Shown piece after piece: positions 38,155-46,204 of a stretch of 64,000 bases of DNA. Below the pieces are notes generated by a model. The model was not told where the DNA came from and did not search any database. It was given only the letters and a program-made list of their open reading frames with translations. The DNA lies in NCBI GenBank assembly GCA_020692215.1, contig JAIMKW010000002.1, forward strand, positions 581,218 to 645,217. The letters run 5' to 3'. Position 1 is the first letter of the stretch; each line of letters begins with the position of its first letter. The position numbers were made by a program, and so were the translations under genes. The DNA comes from Sandarakinorhabdus sp. Its GTDB lineage: Bacteria > Pseudomonadota > Alphaproteobacteria > Sphingomonadales > Sphingomonadaceae.

Positions 38155-39747
38155 TCACAGCGCGAGCGCCTGCGGGCGCTGACGGCGCAACCACAGTGCG
38201 ACCATGAGCCGGGTCACGGTGACAGCCGTGAAGACGGACGTGATGATGCCGATGATCAGCACCACGGCAAAGCCCTTGATCGGGCCCGATCCGAACCAGA
38301 ACATGATCACAGCGGCAATGGTGTTGGTGACATTGGCATCGAAAATGGTGCGCGACGCCTCCTTGTAGCCGGTCTCGATCGACGCGACCACATTGCGTCC
38401 TTTGCGCAGCTCTTCCCTGATGCGCTCGTTGATGAGCACATTGGCATCCACCGCAGCACCAATCGTGAGCACAAAACCCGCAATGCCCGGAAGCGTGAGC
38501 GTGGCACCCAGGCCCGACATCACGCCGATGATGATGATGCCGTTCAGGAACAGCGCAATCACCGAATAGATACCGAAGCGGCCGTAGGTGACGATCATGA
38601 AGACAGCAACAAAAACAGTCGCCAATATGCTCGCGATGGCACCTGCGCGGATCGAATCCGCACCCAGGTCAGGGCCGACGGTTCGTTCCTCGATCACGGT
38701 CAGCGCAACTGGCAGCTTGCCCGATCGCAGCAGGATGGAAAGCTCGTTGGCGCTTTCAGTGGTGAAATTTCCGGAAATGACACCCGATCCGCCAAGGATC
38801 GGCTCGTTGATCCGCGGCGCGGATATCACCTGGCCATCAAGGATGATGGCAAAGGGCAAGCCGACATTTTCCTGTGTCGCCTTGGCGAAACGCCGGCCGC
38901 CGATGCTGTCGAACCGGAAGGAAACGACGGGAAGGCCATCCTGGAAGCTGGGCTGGCTGTCGACCAGCTGATCCCCGGAAATCAGCACACGCCGCTTCAC
39001 GACAACAACGCCGCCGTCCGCATTCGGGAGCACCTGGCTTCCCGCAGGGGCCCGCCCCTGCGCAGCCAGTGCCGGATCGGCCATGGTGTCGACCAGCTTG
39101 AACTCCAGCTTGGCGGTCTTGCCCAGCAACGCCTTCAGGGCATCGGGATCCTGCAGACCCGGCACCTGCACGACAATCCGGGTATCGCCCTGGCGAATGA
39201 TGGTGGGTTCACGCGTGCCCAACTCGTCGATCCGGCGACGGATGACCTCCACCGCCTGTGCCATCGCGGAATCGACTTCGGCGTTCAGGCCGGCAGTCGT
39301 TGGGCGAAGAACGACACGGTTTCCGTCCATCAGGCTTACGTCGATATCCCGCTGGGCCGAAAGCTGCCCAATCGGGCGCGAAAGGCCGCGCATGGTCTCG
39401 ATCGCCCGGTCCACGTCGGCCGGGTTGCGCACAGTGAAGCTGATCGCACCGTCGCGAACAGACAGGTCTAGATAGGAGATGACGCCACCATCGGCCTGGC
39501 GCAGTTCGGTACGAACGATATCTTCAAGCGTTTCCAGCCGGGCCTTTGCAATGTCAGCGCGCTCGGCTTCGAGCAGGATATGGCTGCCACCGCGCAGATC
39601 GAGCCCGAGGTTCAGCTGCTGGCTGGGAACGCCGGCAGGCAGGTCTGCTGCCTGCTGTTCGGTCAGGAGATTGGGCAAGGCCAGTACCGCACCAACCAGC
39701 AAGGTCAGTGCGATGGCCCAGATCTTCCAGGGCGGAAAGTCCTGCAT
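38155..39747 (-). CDS. secD: Protein translocase subunit SecD
   Basis: This is a 530-residue partner of SecF. It has an N-terminal helix (IWAIALTLLVGAVLALPNLL), LNLGLDLRGGSHILLE, a large periplasmic domain, and six C-terminal helices with LPGIAGFVLTIGAAVDANV and NERIREELRKGRNV. The length is typical for alphaproteobacteria. The gene is 9 bp after yajC. Confidence 0.98.
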   Translation of the reverse strand: MQDFPPWKIWAIALTLLVGAVLALPNLLTEQQAADLPAGVPSQQLNLGLDLRGGSHILLEAERADIAKARLETLEDIVRTELRQADGGVISYLDLSVRDGAISFTVRNPADVDRAIETMRGLSRPIGQLSAQRDIDVSLMDGNRVVLRPTTAGLNAEVDSAMAQAVEVIRRRIDELGTREPTIIRQGDTRIVVQVPGLQDPDALKALLGKTAKLEFKLVDTMADPALAAQGRAPAGSQVLPNADGGVVVVKRRVLISGDQLVDSQPSFQDGLPVVSFRFDSIGGRRFAKATQENVGLPFAIILDGQVISAPRINEPILGGSGVISGNFTTESANELSILLRSGKLPVALTVIEERTVGPDLGADSIRAGAIASILATVFVAVFMIVTYGRFGIYSVIALFLNGIIIIGVMSGLGATLTLPGIAGFVLTIGAAVDANVLINERIREELRKGRNVVASIETGYKEASRTIFDANVTNTIAAVIMFWFGSGPIKGFAVVLIIGIITSVFTAVTVTRLMVALWLRRQRPQALAL

Positions 39748-39756
39748 GTCGGCGCG

Positions 39757-40104
39757 TCAGGCCTTGGCGTCGTTGGCGGCCGCTGCGGTTCCACGCGGCG
39801 TCACACTTGTCAGTGTCGATTTGATGGCCTTCACCTTCACCGTTGGTGAAAGCTCGATTTCCACTTCCTGGTCGGTCACCTTGATGACGCGCCCGACAAG
39901 CCCGCCGCCGGTCACGACATCATCCCCCTTCTTCACCGCATCCACCATCGCGCGATGCTGCTTCAACCGCTGCTGCTGCGGCCGAATGATCAGGAACCAG
40001 AAGATCACGAACAGCAGGACAAGCGGCACGATCTTGATCAGGAAGCCCGAGGTGCCTCCTGCGGCTCCGGCAGCGCTCTGGGCATAGGCTGGGGTCGAGA
40101 ACAT
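39757..40104 (-). CDS. yajC: Preprotein translocase subunit YajC
   Basis: The 115-residue protein has one membrane helix (IVPLVLLFVIFWFLIIRPQQ, about residues 26-45) with the conserved IRPQQQRLKQH that follows it, and a small cytosolic domain with KKGDDVVTGGGLVGRV. It is the first gene of yajC-secD-secF-Mth938, divergent from the DUF815 ATPase across 128 bp. Confidence 0.98.
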   Translation of the reverse strand: MFSTPAYAQSAAGAAGGTSGFLIKIVPLVLLFVIFWFLIIRPQQQRLKQHRAMVDAVKKGDDVVTGGGLVGRVIKVTDQEVEIELSPTVKVKAIKSTLTSVTPRGTAAAANDAKA

Positions 40105-40232
40105 GAAAGCTGGTTTCCCTGTTGTCTGAAAATCTGCTGGATGAATGTCTGGTGGGCGCGCTTACACGGCCACGCGGGGGAATTCAAATGGCCGGTTTTT
40201 CAAATGGGCGCACATTCGCTAGGCACAAGAGC

Positions 40233-41030
40233 ATGAACAGCATGAATCCCGAACTGGCAGAGCGGATTGCCGCTGCACTCGAACGGCTCGCCCCGCCTGC
40301 CCCGACAGAGGCCGACGCCGCCAACGGCCGCCATTTCCGCTGGGATGGACGCCGCCTCGCTCCGGTCGCCGGCACAACCGCCCTTCCACTGGAGCGATTC
40401 GTCGGCGTCGAAAGCCAGAAGGCCGCCCTCATGCTCAATGTCGGTGCGCTGGCCCAGGGCGCTGCCGCGCACGACATGCTGCTGTGGGGCGCGCGCGGCA
40501 TGGGGAAATCCGCCCTCGTCCGCAGTGTCGCTGCTGCGCGCGCCGTCGCCCTGGTGCAGGCCGCGGGCGACCAGTTGGGCACACTTCCAGACCTCTTCGA
40601 ACGATTACAGCCGATCGCTCGGCCCTTCCTGCTCTTCGTCGATGATCTCGCCTTTGCCGCCACCGATCCCGCGGTGCGGCTGTTGCGCTCGGTGCTGGAT
40701 GGCGGGATCGCGGAACGGCCAGCCAATGTCCGCCTCGCCGTCACGTCCAACCACCGCCACCTTGTGGAGCGTGAGGCGACAGATGCCCGCCACGCCCGGG
40801 ATTCAGCCGACGACCAGCTGGCCCTGGTGGACCGCTTCGGCCTTGTGCTGGGCTTTCACGCGCCCGACCAGGAAAGCTACCTTGCCATGGTTCGCAGCCA
40901 TCTGGATGCCGAGGGCCTCGATTTCGTCGCCGAAGAGGCAATTGCCTTTGCGCTTGCGCGCGGTGGCCGCTCCGGACGGACAGCCTGGCACTTCCGCACC
41001 GAACTCCTGGCGCGAAAGGCTGGGAACTGA
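40233..41030 (+). CDS. DUF815 family ATP-binding protein
   Basis: This 265-residue AAA-like P-loop protein has Walker A LWGARGMGKSALVR near residue 94, Walker B LLFVDDLAF, and VTSNHRHLV in the sensor-1 position, matching DUF815. The role is unknown; the family is often found divergent to yajC in alphaproteobacteria, as here. ATGs at 40233 and 40242 are equally good starts. An ATG at 40188 and earlier starts add sequence not in the family style. Confidence 0.85.
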   Translation: MNSMNPELAERIAAALERLAPPAPTEADAANGRHFRWDGRRLAPVAGTTALPLERFVGVESQKAALMLNVGALAQGAAAHDMLLWGARGMGKSALVRSVAAARAVALVQAAGDQLGTLPDLFERLQPIARPFLLFVDDLAFAATDPAVRLLRSVLDGGIAERPANVRLAVTSNHRHLVEREATDARHARDSADDQLALVDRFGLVLGFHAPDQESYLAMVRSHLDAEGLDFVAEEAIAFALARGGRSGRTAWHFRTELLARKAGN

Positions 41031-41064
41031 TGGCAGAGCGGATCGGCATGGCCTGAATCGTCCA

Positions 41065-43410
41065 TCATATCCGCGCCGACCGAAGCCTTAACGCGTTGCC
41101 GACCACACTGAGCGATGACAGCGACATCGCAAGTGCTGCAAGCGCAGGAGACAGCAGAATCCCGAAAACCGGGAACAGCAACCCGGCAGCGATCGGAACG
41201 CCCAGCGCATTGTAGCCGAACGCAAACACCAGGTTCTGGCGAATGTTGCGCATGGTCTTGCGGCTCAGCCTTCGGGCGCGCACGATCCCGGTCAGGTCAC
41301 CCTTCAGCAGGGTCACGCCAGCACTTTCGATGGCAACATCGGTTCCCGTGCCCATCGCGATTCCCACATCGGCAGCAGCAAGCGCGGGGGCGTCGTTGAT
41401 GCCGTCACCCGCCATGGCGACGATGCGCCCCTCTTGCTGCAGCCGGGCCACAAGGGCCTGTTTCTGATCCGGCAGAACATCGGCTTCGATCCGGCCGATC
41501 CCGAGTTGCCGGGCGATGGCCTCCGCCGTCACGCGGTTGTCGCCCGTCACCATGATCACGTCGATCCCCTCACGCGCCAACCCTTCCAGGGCTTCGGCCG
41601 TGGTCGCCTTTACCGGGTCGGCGATGGCAATGATCCCGGCAGCACGCGCATCGACTGCAACCAGAACGACCGTTGCACCGGTTTGCCGAAGGGCATCAGC
41701 AGGCGCTGCAAACGCCCCGGCATCGATGCCCATTTCCGCCAGCCAGCCGGCGTTGCCGATTTGCAGCCGCTTGCCATCCACGATGCCCTGCACACCCTTG
41801 CCGATCGGGGTTTCGAAATCGGCAACGGCTGAAAGCATCAGCCCTTCGGCTTCAGCCGCGCGAACAACAGCCTGCGCCAGCGGATGCTCGCTTGCCCGCT
41901 CCAGCGACGCGGCAAGACGCAGCAGTTCACCTCTTTCAAGGCCGGGGGCGGGCAAAACCTGCGTGACAGACGGGCGCCCCTCCGTCAGCGTTCCCGTCTT
42001 GTCGACCAGCAGCGTATCTACCCTCTCAAGGCGCTCCAGCGCCTCGGCCGATCGGATCAGCACGCCCGCCTGCGCACCCCGTCCGACACCTACCATGATG
42101 GACATCGGCGTGGCCAGCCCCAGCGCACAGGGGCAGGCGATGATCAACACGCTGACGGCGGCCACCAGCGCAAAGGCAAGCCTGGGGTCAGGGCCCAGAA
42201 GCATCCAGGCCGCAAAGGCAAGCAGCGCAACCAGAACAACAGCCGGAACGAACCAGCCGGCCACCCTGTCAGCCAGCCCCTGTATCGGGGCCCGGCTGCG
42301 CTGCGCATCCGAAACCATCTTCACGATCCGTGCGAGCATCGTATCCTGGCCCACAGCCGTTGCCCGAACGATCAGTGTGCCAGTCTGGTTCAGGGTTCCG
42401 CCGATGACTGCGTCTCCGGCTGCCCGCGAGACTGGCAGGGATTCGCCTGTCACCATCGATTCATCGATGCTCGATCGGCCGTCTTCCACGATCCCGTCAA
42501 CAGGAACCGCCTCGCCCGGCCGCACCCGAAACCGGTCGTCCAGCAGGATATCGGCAATATCGACATCCTCTTCGCCACCATCGGCGCTCAGCCGGCGCGC
42601 GCGCTTTGGGGCCAGATCGAGCAGGGCGCGCACAGCGCCCGACGTCTTTTCCCGCGCGCGCAATTCCAGAATCTGCCCCAGAAGAACCAGTGTCACAATC
42701 ACGGCCGCCGCTTCGAAATACACCGGAACAGCGCCATCTGCCGTCCGCAACTGGTCCGGGAACAGGTCGGGCACAATCGTCGCAATCACGCTATAGCCCC
42801 AGGCGACACCGGTTCCGATGGCGATCAACGTGAACATGTTCAGATTTCGCGTCCGCAGCGAAAGCCAGCCCCGCTCGAAAAACGGCCAGCCAGCCCAGAG
42901 AACCACGGGCGTCGCCAGCAGGAATTGCACCCAGTTCGATGCCTGCTGGCCGATCATGTGGCTGATGCCGAACAGATGCGCGCCCATCTCGAGCACAAAA
43001 AGCGGCACCGTAAGAAACGCCGCCACCTTGAAGCGCCGGCCGAAATCCGCCAACTCGGGGTTGGGGGCCGTATCGGCAGTCGCCAGTTCCGGTTCCAGTG
43101 CCATCCCGCAGATCGGGCATGCGCCGGGGCCCGGCTGGCGAATTTCGGGATGCATCGGGCAGGTGTAGATAGCGCCTTCCGGAACAGGCACGGCCGCTGC
43201 CGGCCTGTTCTCCAGATAGGCTTCGGGGTTCGCGATGAACTTCGTGCGGCACCCCGCGCTGCAGAAATGATAGGGATGCCCCATATGATCCGCATGATGC
43301 AAAGTGCTGTGCGGATCGACCGTCATCCCGCAGACCGGGTCGATCACCCGATGCCCTGAAGCATCCGCCCTTGCGCGCTCCTGCGGTTGCGCTTCATGCA
43401 CGTCTGCCAC
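41065..43410 (-). CDS. copA: Copper-translocating P-type ATPase with YHS and CPMHP metal-binding domains
   Basis: This 781-residue P1B ATPase has an N-terminal YHS domain ([10 protein letters not shown] near residue 24, HFCSAGC near 48) and a zinc-ribbon-like heavy-metal domain (YTCPMHPEI at 82-90, [10 protein letters not shown] at 98-107) instead of the classic GMTCxxC HMA domain. The TGES actuator motif is near 321, the membrane metal site CPC at 426-428, DKTGT at 470-474, SEHPLAQ near 507 and GDGINDAPA near 670. CPC plus a CueR-type neighbour indicate Cu(I) export. The start is GTG at 43410 with AAAGGA 9 nt upstream. Confidence 0.96.
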   Translation of the reverse strand: MADVHEAQPQERARADASGHRVIDPVCGMTVDPHSTLHHADHMGHPYHFCSAGCRTKFIANPEAYLENRPAAAVPVPEGAIYTCPMHPEIRQPGPGACPICGMALEPELATADTAPNPELADFGRRFKVAAFLTVPLFVLEMGAHLFGISHMIGQQASNWVQFLLATPVVLWAGWPFFERGWLSLRTRNLNMFTLIAIGTGVAWGYSVIATIVPDLFPDQLRTADGAVPVYFEAAAVIVTLVLLGQILELRAREKTSGAVRALLDLAPKRARRLSADGGEEDVDIADILLDDRFRVRPGEAVPVDGIVEDGRSSIDESMVTGESLPVSRAAGDAVIGGTLNQTGTLIVRATAVGQDTMLARIVKMVSDAQRSRAPIQGLADRVAGWFVPAVVLVALLAFAAWMLLGPDPRLAFALVAAVSVLIIACPCALGLATPMSIMVGVGRGAQAGVLIRSAEALERLERVDTLLVDKTGTLTEGRPSVTQVLPAPGLERGELLRLAASLERASEHPLAQAVVRAAEAEGLMLSAVADFETPIGKGVQGIVDGKRLQIGNAGWLAEMGIDAGAFAAPADALRQTGATVVLVAVDARAAGIIAIADPVKATTAEALEGLAREGIDVIMVTGDNRVTAEAIARQLGIGRIEADVLPDQKQALVARLQQEGRIVAMAGDGINDAPALAAADVGIAMGTGTDVAIESAGVTLLKGDLTGIVRARRLSRKTMRNIRQNLVFAFGYNALGVPIAAGLLFPVFGILLSPALAALAMSLSSLSVVGNALRLRSARI

Positions 43411-43450
43411 TGCTCAAATCCTTTGGTTGCTTCAACAGCATCTCGTTTGA

Positions 43451-43475
43451 ACCTTGACACCATGTCAGGGTCAAG
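43451..43475. promoter_or_regulatory. CueR-type dyad operator in the copA-cueR gap
   Basis: The dyad CTTGAC...GTCAAG (43453-43458 and 43470-43475) encloses an inner TGACA-CCA-TGTCA. On the plus strand TTGACA at 43454-43459 lies 19 bp before AATAAA at 43479-43484, the stretched spacer used by MerR-family activators. That would start transcription at or within a base or two of the cueR ATG at 43490. On the minus strand TTGACC at 43474-43469 points toward copA, but I see no good -10 for it. Confidence 0.6.
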
Positions 43476-43489
43476 CGCAATAAAGATCC

Positions 43490-43876
43490 ATGAAAATCGG
43501 AGCAGCTTCACGGGTGTCGGGCGTCAGCGAGCGCATGATCCGCCATTATGAAACCATCGGGCTCATGCCCGCAGCAGCGCGCCAGGGCAGCGGCTATCGG
43601 GATTATGACGAAAAGGATGTCCACCGTCTGCGCTTCGTCGCACGCGCCAGGAATCTCGGCTTTGCGATCGACGATATCCGGCAGCTGTTATCCCTTTGGG
43701 ACAATGGCGACAGGGCCAGCGCCGATGTGCGCGCGCTGGCGCTGTCCCACGCTGCCGCACTGGGGGAAAAGGTCGATGCCCTTCAAGCAATGCGCAAGGA
43801 ACTGCTCCACCTGGCAGACCTGTGCCATGGTGACGGCCGCCCCGATTGCCCCATCCTCGATCGCCTCTCGGGCTGA
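43490..43876 (+). CDS. cueR: Cu(I)-responsive MerR-family regulator CueR
   Basis: This 128-residue regulator has an N-terminal winged helix (IGAASRVSGVSERMIRHYETIGL), the RDYDEKDVHRLRFVARARNLGF linker, a dimerisation helix, and the C-terminal metal loop Cys pair in LCHGDGRPDCPI (about residues 112-120). The CxnC spacing fits Cu(I)/Ag(I)/Au(I) sensing. It is divergent from copA with a shared operator. The predicted transcription start coincides with the ATG, so the mRNA may be leaderless. Confidence 0.94.
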   Translation: MKIGAASRVSGVSERMIRHYETIGLMPAAARQGSGYRDYDEKDVHRLRFVARARNLGFAIDDIRQLLSLWDNGDRASADVRALALSHAAALGEKVDALQAMRKELLHLADLCHGDGRPDCPILDRLSG

Positions 43877-43888
43877 TTGCAGAGGCTG

Positions 43889-44971
43889 CTAAAGCCCCCA
43901 GAAGGCGAAACTGTCATGATCGGCGGCCTGCTCGCAGGCCCCGCGCGCCATCTTCAGGAACAATGCGTCTCCGCGTTCGGTCCGCTCGACCGACAGCGCC
44001 GAAAAAACACCCATCAGGATCCCATGCAGCGTGTAGCGGCGATAATCCTGCCAGCACTGCTCCCACCCATAGCCCGAAACACCGCGTCGCAGCAGTTCGC
44101 CATAATAGCCGCGCACCAGCGCCACCTCGTGCGCGCGCCGCACGGCAGGATCGAGCGCAGCAGACAGGAAATAGGCAACGTCAACAAGGCCGGCGCCTAC
44201 GCAAACTGTCTGCCAGTCCAGCGTCGCCATCGGGTGCGCGCCGCCGTTCACATCGAACAGCACATTGTCCAGCCGGAAGTCGCCATGCTGCACGGTGCGC
44301 GGGGTGGAATGATCCTCGCGCATCCGCACGATCGCTGCCGGCAGCTTGTGGATCATCGCCAGAAACGCAGGCTCCAGCACATCCCGATACCGCTCTGCAT
44401 AGGCCGTGATGATCATCGGCAGCATGGCATCGACCATCCCGATCAACTGCGCCGGGCGGATGGCAAGCCATTCGATGCAGTCCAGCCTCGGGTCGCCCCA
44501 GCGGGGGGCGTGCAGGGCTGCAGCCTCGGCAAGGGCGGTTGCCGCATCGGCCACCGAACAGCCCGCCAGCTGATCCCCCTGCCGGGCAGGCGCCAGATCG
44601 GCCAGAATCAAGGTGAAATCGTCCGTCGCGGGGTCGATCTCGGCAACATAGGCGTGCGGCGTGCGGATCCCCACAGTTGACGCGAGATCGCGGTAGAAGG
44701 ACACTTCGCGCACATAGAGCTGATGGTCCGTGCCCGATTTCCGGCTCGCCGGATCGGTCGCCGGAAACTTGCCCACCACGCTGTCCGGCGCTCCGGGCTC
44801 TGGCCGATCATAGCGCAGGGCAAAACGGTAGCTGTCGGCCACCAGCCCGTTCCCCACAGGCGTCCGCGAAATCGCCGTCACCCTTGCTGCCCGCAGGGCG
44901 CCTGCCGCGCGCAGCGCCTGTGTCATCCACTCCGCATCGATCCGCGCCGGATCAGGCTGCAGCAAAGGCAT
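43889..44971 (-). CDS. APH/EcKL-fold phosphotransferase paired with acyl-CoA dehydrogenase
   Basis: The 360-residue protein has a kinase fold: SVVGKFPATDP around the phosphate-binding Lys, the catalytic loop VQHGDFRLDNVLFD near residue 232, and the DxD-type metal motif ATLDWQTVCVGAGLVDVAYF. The substrate is unknown. The ATG at 44971 starts 4 nt after the acyl-CoA dehydrogenase stop, and GGAGGG lies inside that gene's end. In mammals ACAD10/ACAD11, and in the Pseudomonas lva levulinate pathway, a kinase of this fold works with an acyl-CoA dehydrogenase on 4-hydroxyacyl-CoA. A similar role here is an inference. Confidence 0.82.
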   Translation of the reverse strand: MPLLQPDPARIDAEWMTQALRAAGALRAARVTAISRTPVGNGLVADSYRFALRYDRPEPGAPDSVVGKFPATDPASRKSGTDHQLYVREVSFYRDLASTVGIRTPHAYVAEIDPATDDFTLILADLAPARQGDQLAGCSVADAATALAEAAALHAPRWGDPRLDCIEWLAIRPAQLIGMVDAMLPMIITAYAERYRDVLEPAFLAMIHKLPAAIVRMREDHSTPRTVQHGDFRLDNVLFDVNGGAHPMATLDWQTVCVGAGLVDVAYFLSAALDPAVRRAHEVALVRGYYGELLRRGVSGYGWEQCWQDYRRYTLHGILMGVFSALSVERTERGDALFLKMARGACEQAADHDSFAFWGL

Positions 44972-44975
44972 CACC

Positions 44976-46151
44976 TCAGCGCTTCCCTCCGAACATCTGC
45001 CGCCCGGCAAGGTCCAGCATGATCTCCTCGCTACCGCCGCCGATCGCGTTCACCCGCACTTCGCGATAGATGCGTTCCACCTTGGAACCCCGAAGATAGG
45101 ACGCGCCGCCCAGTACCTGGGCTGCCTCGCGCGCCACCGCTTCCAGGGTCCGCGTCGCCTGCACCTTCAGCATTGCATAGCTCGCTGGATCGCCCGAACC
45201 GGTCTTGTGCTGCCAGGCCAGCAGGTCGACCCACGCCTGCGTCGTATCGATCTGGCGCACCAGGTCAGCCAGCTTGATCCGAATGGACTGGTGGCCGATC
45301 AGCGGCTTCCCGAAGGTCTCCCGCTGCTGCGCATAATCCACCGCCTCCTGCAGCGCGACGCGCGCCATCGCCATGCAGCCGTGCGCCATGCCCAGCCGCT
45401 CGGAATTGAAGTTGCGCATGATACCCAGAAATCCGCCATTTTCCGGACCGATCAGGTTTTCCGGCGGCACCTCGACATCCTGAAAATAGACCGCCGCAGT
45501 ATCCGAACAATGCCAGCCCATCTTCTCCAGCCGGGTGCGCGAAACGCCGGGCCGGTCGGTCTCGATCAGCATCAGCGATATGCCGCCCATCCCCGGCCCG
45601 CCGGTGCGAACCGCAACCGTCATATAGTCCGCCCGCATCGCCGATGTGATGAACATCTTCGAGCCGTTCACGACATAAGCATTGCCGCGCTTTTCGGCGC
45701 GCGTCTTCAGCTGGGCCACATCCGATCCGCCCGAAGGCTCGGTGATGGCCAGCGCGATGATCTTCTCGCCGGCAAGAACCTCGGGCGCAATCCGGCGCTT
45801 CATTGGGTCTGACCCCAAAGCCAGGATTGGCGGCAACCCGATGCCGTGCGTCATCAGGCTGGCGCCAAGGCCGCCGGCGCCGGGTGCTGCGATTTCCTCG
45901 GATTGCGTCAGCGCGTGGAAGATGTCGAACCCTTCGCTATGGCCACCGAATTCCTCGGGATAGCCAAGCCCCAATATGCCGGCAGCAGCAGCCTTCCTGT
46001 GCAGTTCGCGCGGCAGTTCGCCATCGCGTTCCCACTGGTCGATATCGGGATCCACCTCGGTCTCGATGAAGCGCCGTACCGAATGGGCAACAGCCTCGTG
46101 CGATTCATCATAGAATGGCGATTTTGCACGCCAGCGTTCGAACAGTCGCAT
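44976..46151 (-). CDS. Acyl-CoA dehydrogenase family protein
   Basis: This 391-residue flavoenzyme has the three-domain acyl-CoA dehydrogenase layout, with AAAGILGLGYPEEFGG, ALAITEPSGGSDVA for FAD/substrate binding, and RVNAIGGGSEEIMLDLAGRQM at the C-terminus. It lacks the YEGT catalytic Glu position of short/medium-chain enzymes; the base may lie on another helix as in long-chain/isovaleryl types, or the reaction may differ. GGAGG stands 5 nt before the ATG at 46151. It forms a two-gene operon with the downstream kinase-like gene. Confidence 0.93.
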   Translation of the reverse strand: MRLFERWRAKSPFYDESHEAVAHSVRRFIETEVDPDIDQWERDGELPRELHRKAAAAGILGLGYPEEFGGHSEGFDIFHALTQSEEIAAPGAGGLGASLMTHGIGLPPILALGSDPMKRRIAPEVLAGEKIIALAITEPSGGSDVAQLKTRAEKRGNAYVVNGSKMFITSAMRADYMTVAVRTGGPGMGGISLMLIETDRPGVSRTRLEKMGWHCSDTAAVYFQDVEVPPENLIGPENGGFLGIMRNFNSERLGMAHGCMAMARVALQEAVDYAQQRETFGKPLIGHQSIRIKLADLVRQIDTTQAWVDLLAWQHKTGSGDPASYAMLKVQATRTLEAVAREAAQVLGGASYLRGSKVERIYREVRVNAIGGGSEEIMLDLAGRQMFGGKR

Positions 46152-46204
46152 TGCATCCTCCGTGGGGGTCACGCTAGCAAGCGGAATCCAAGGGGAACAG
46201 ACTG

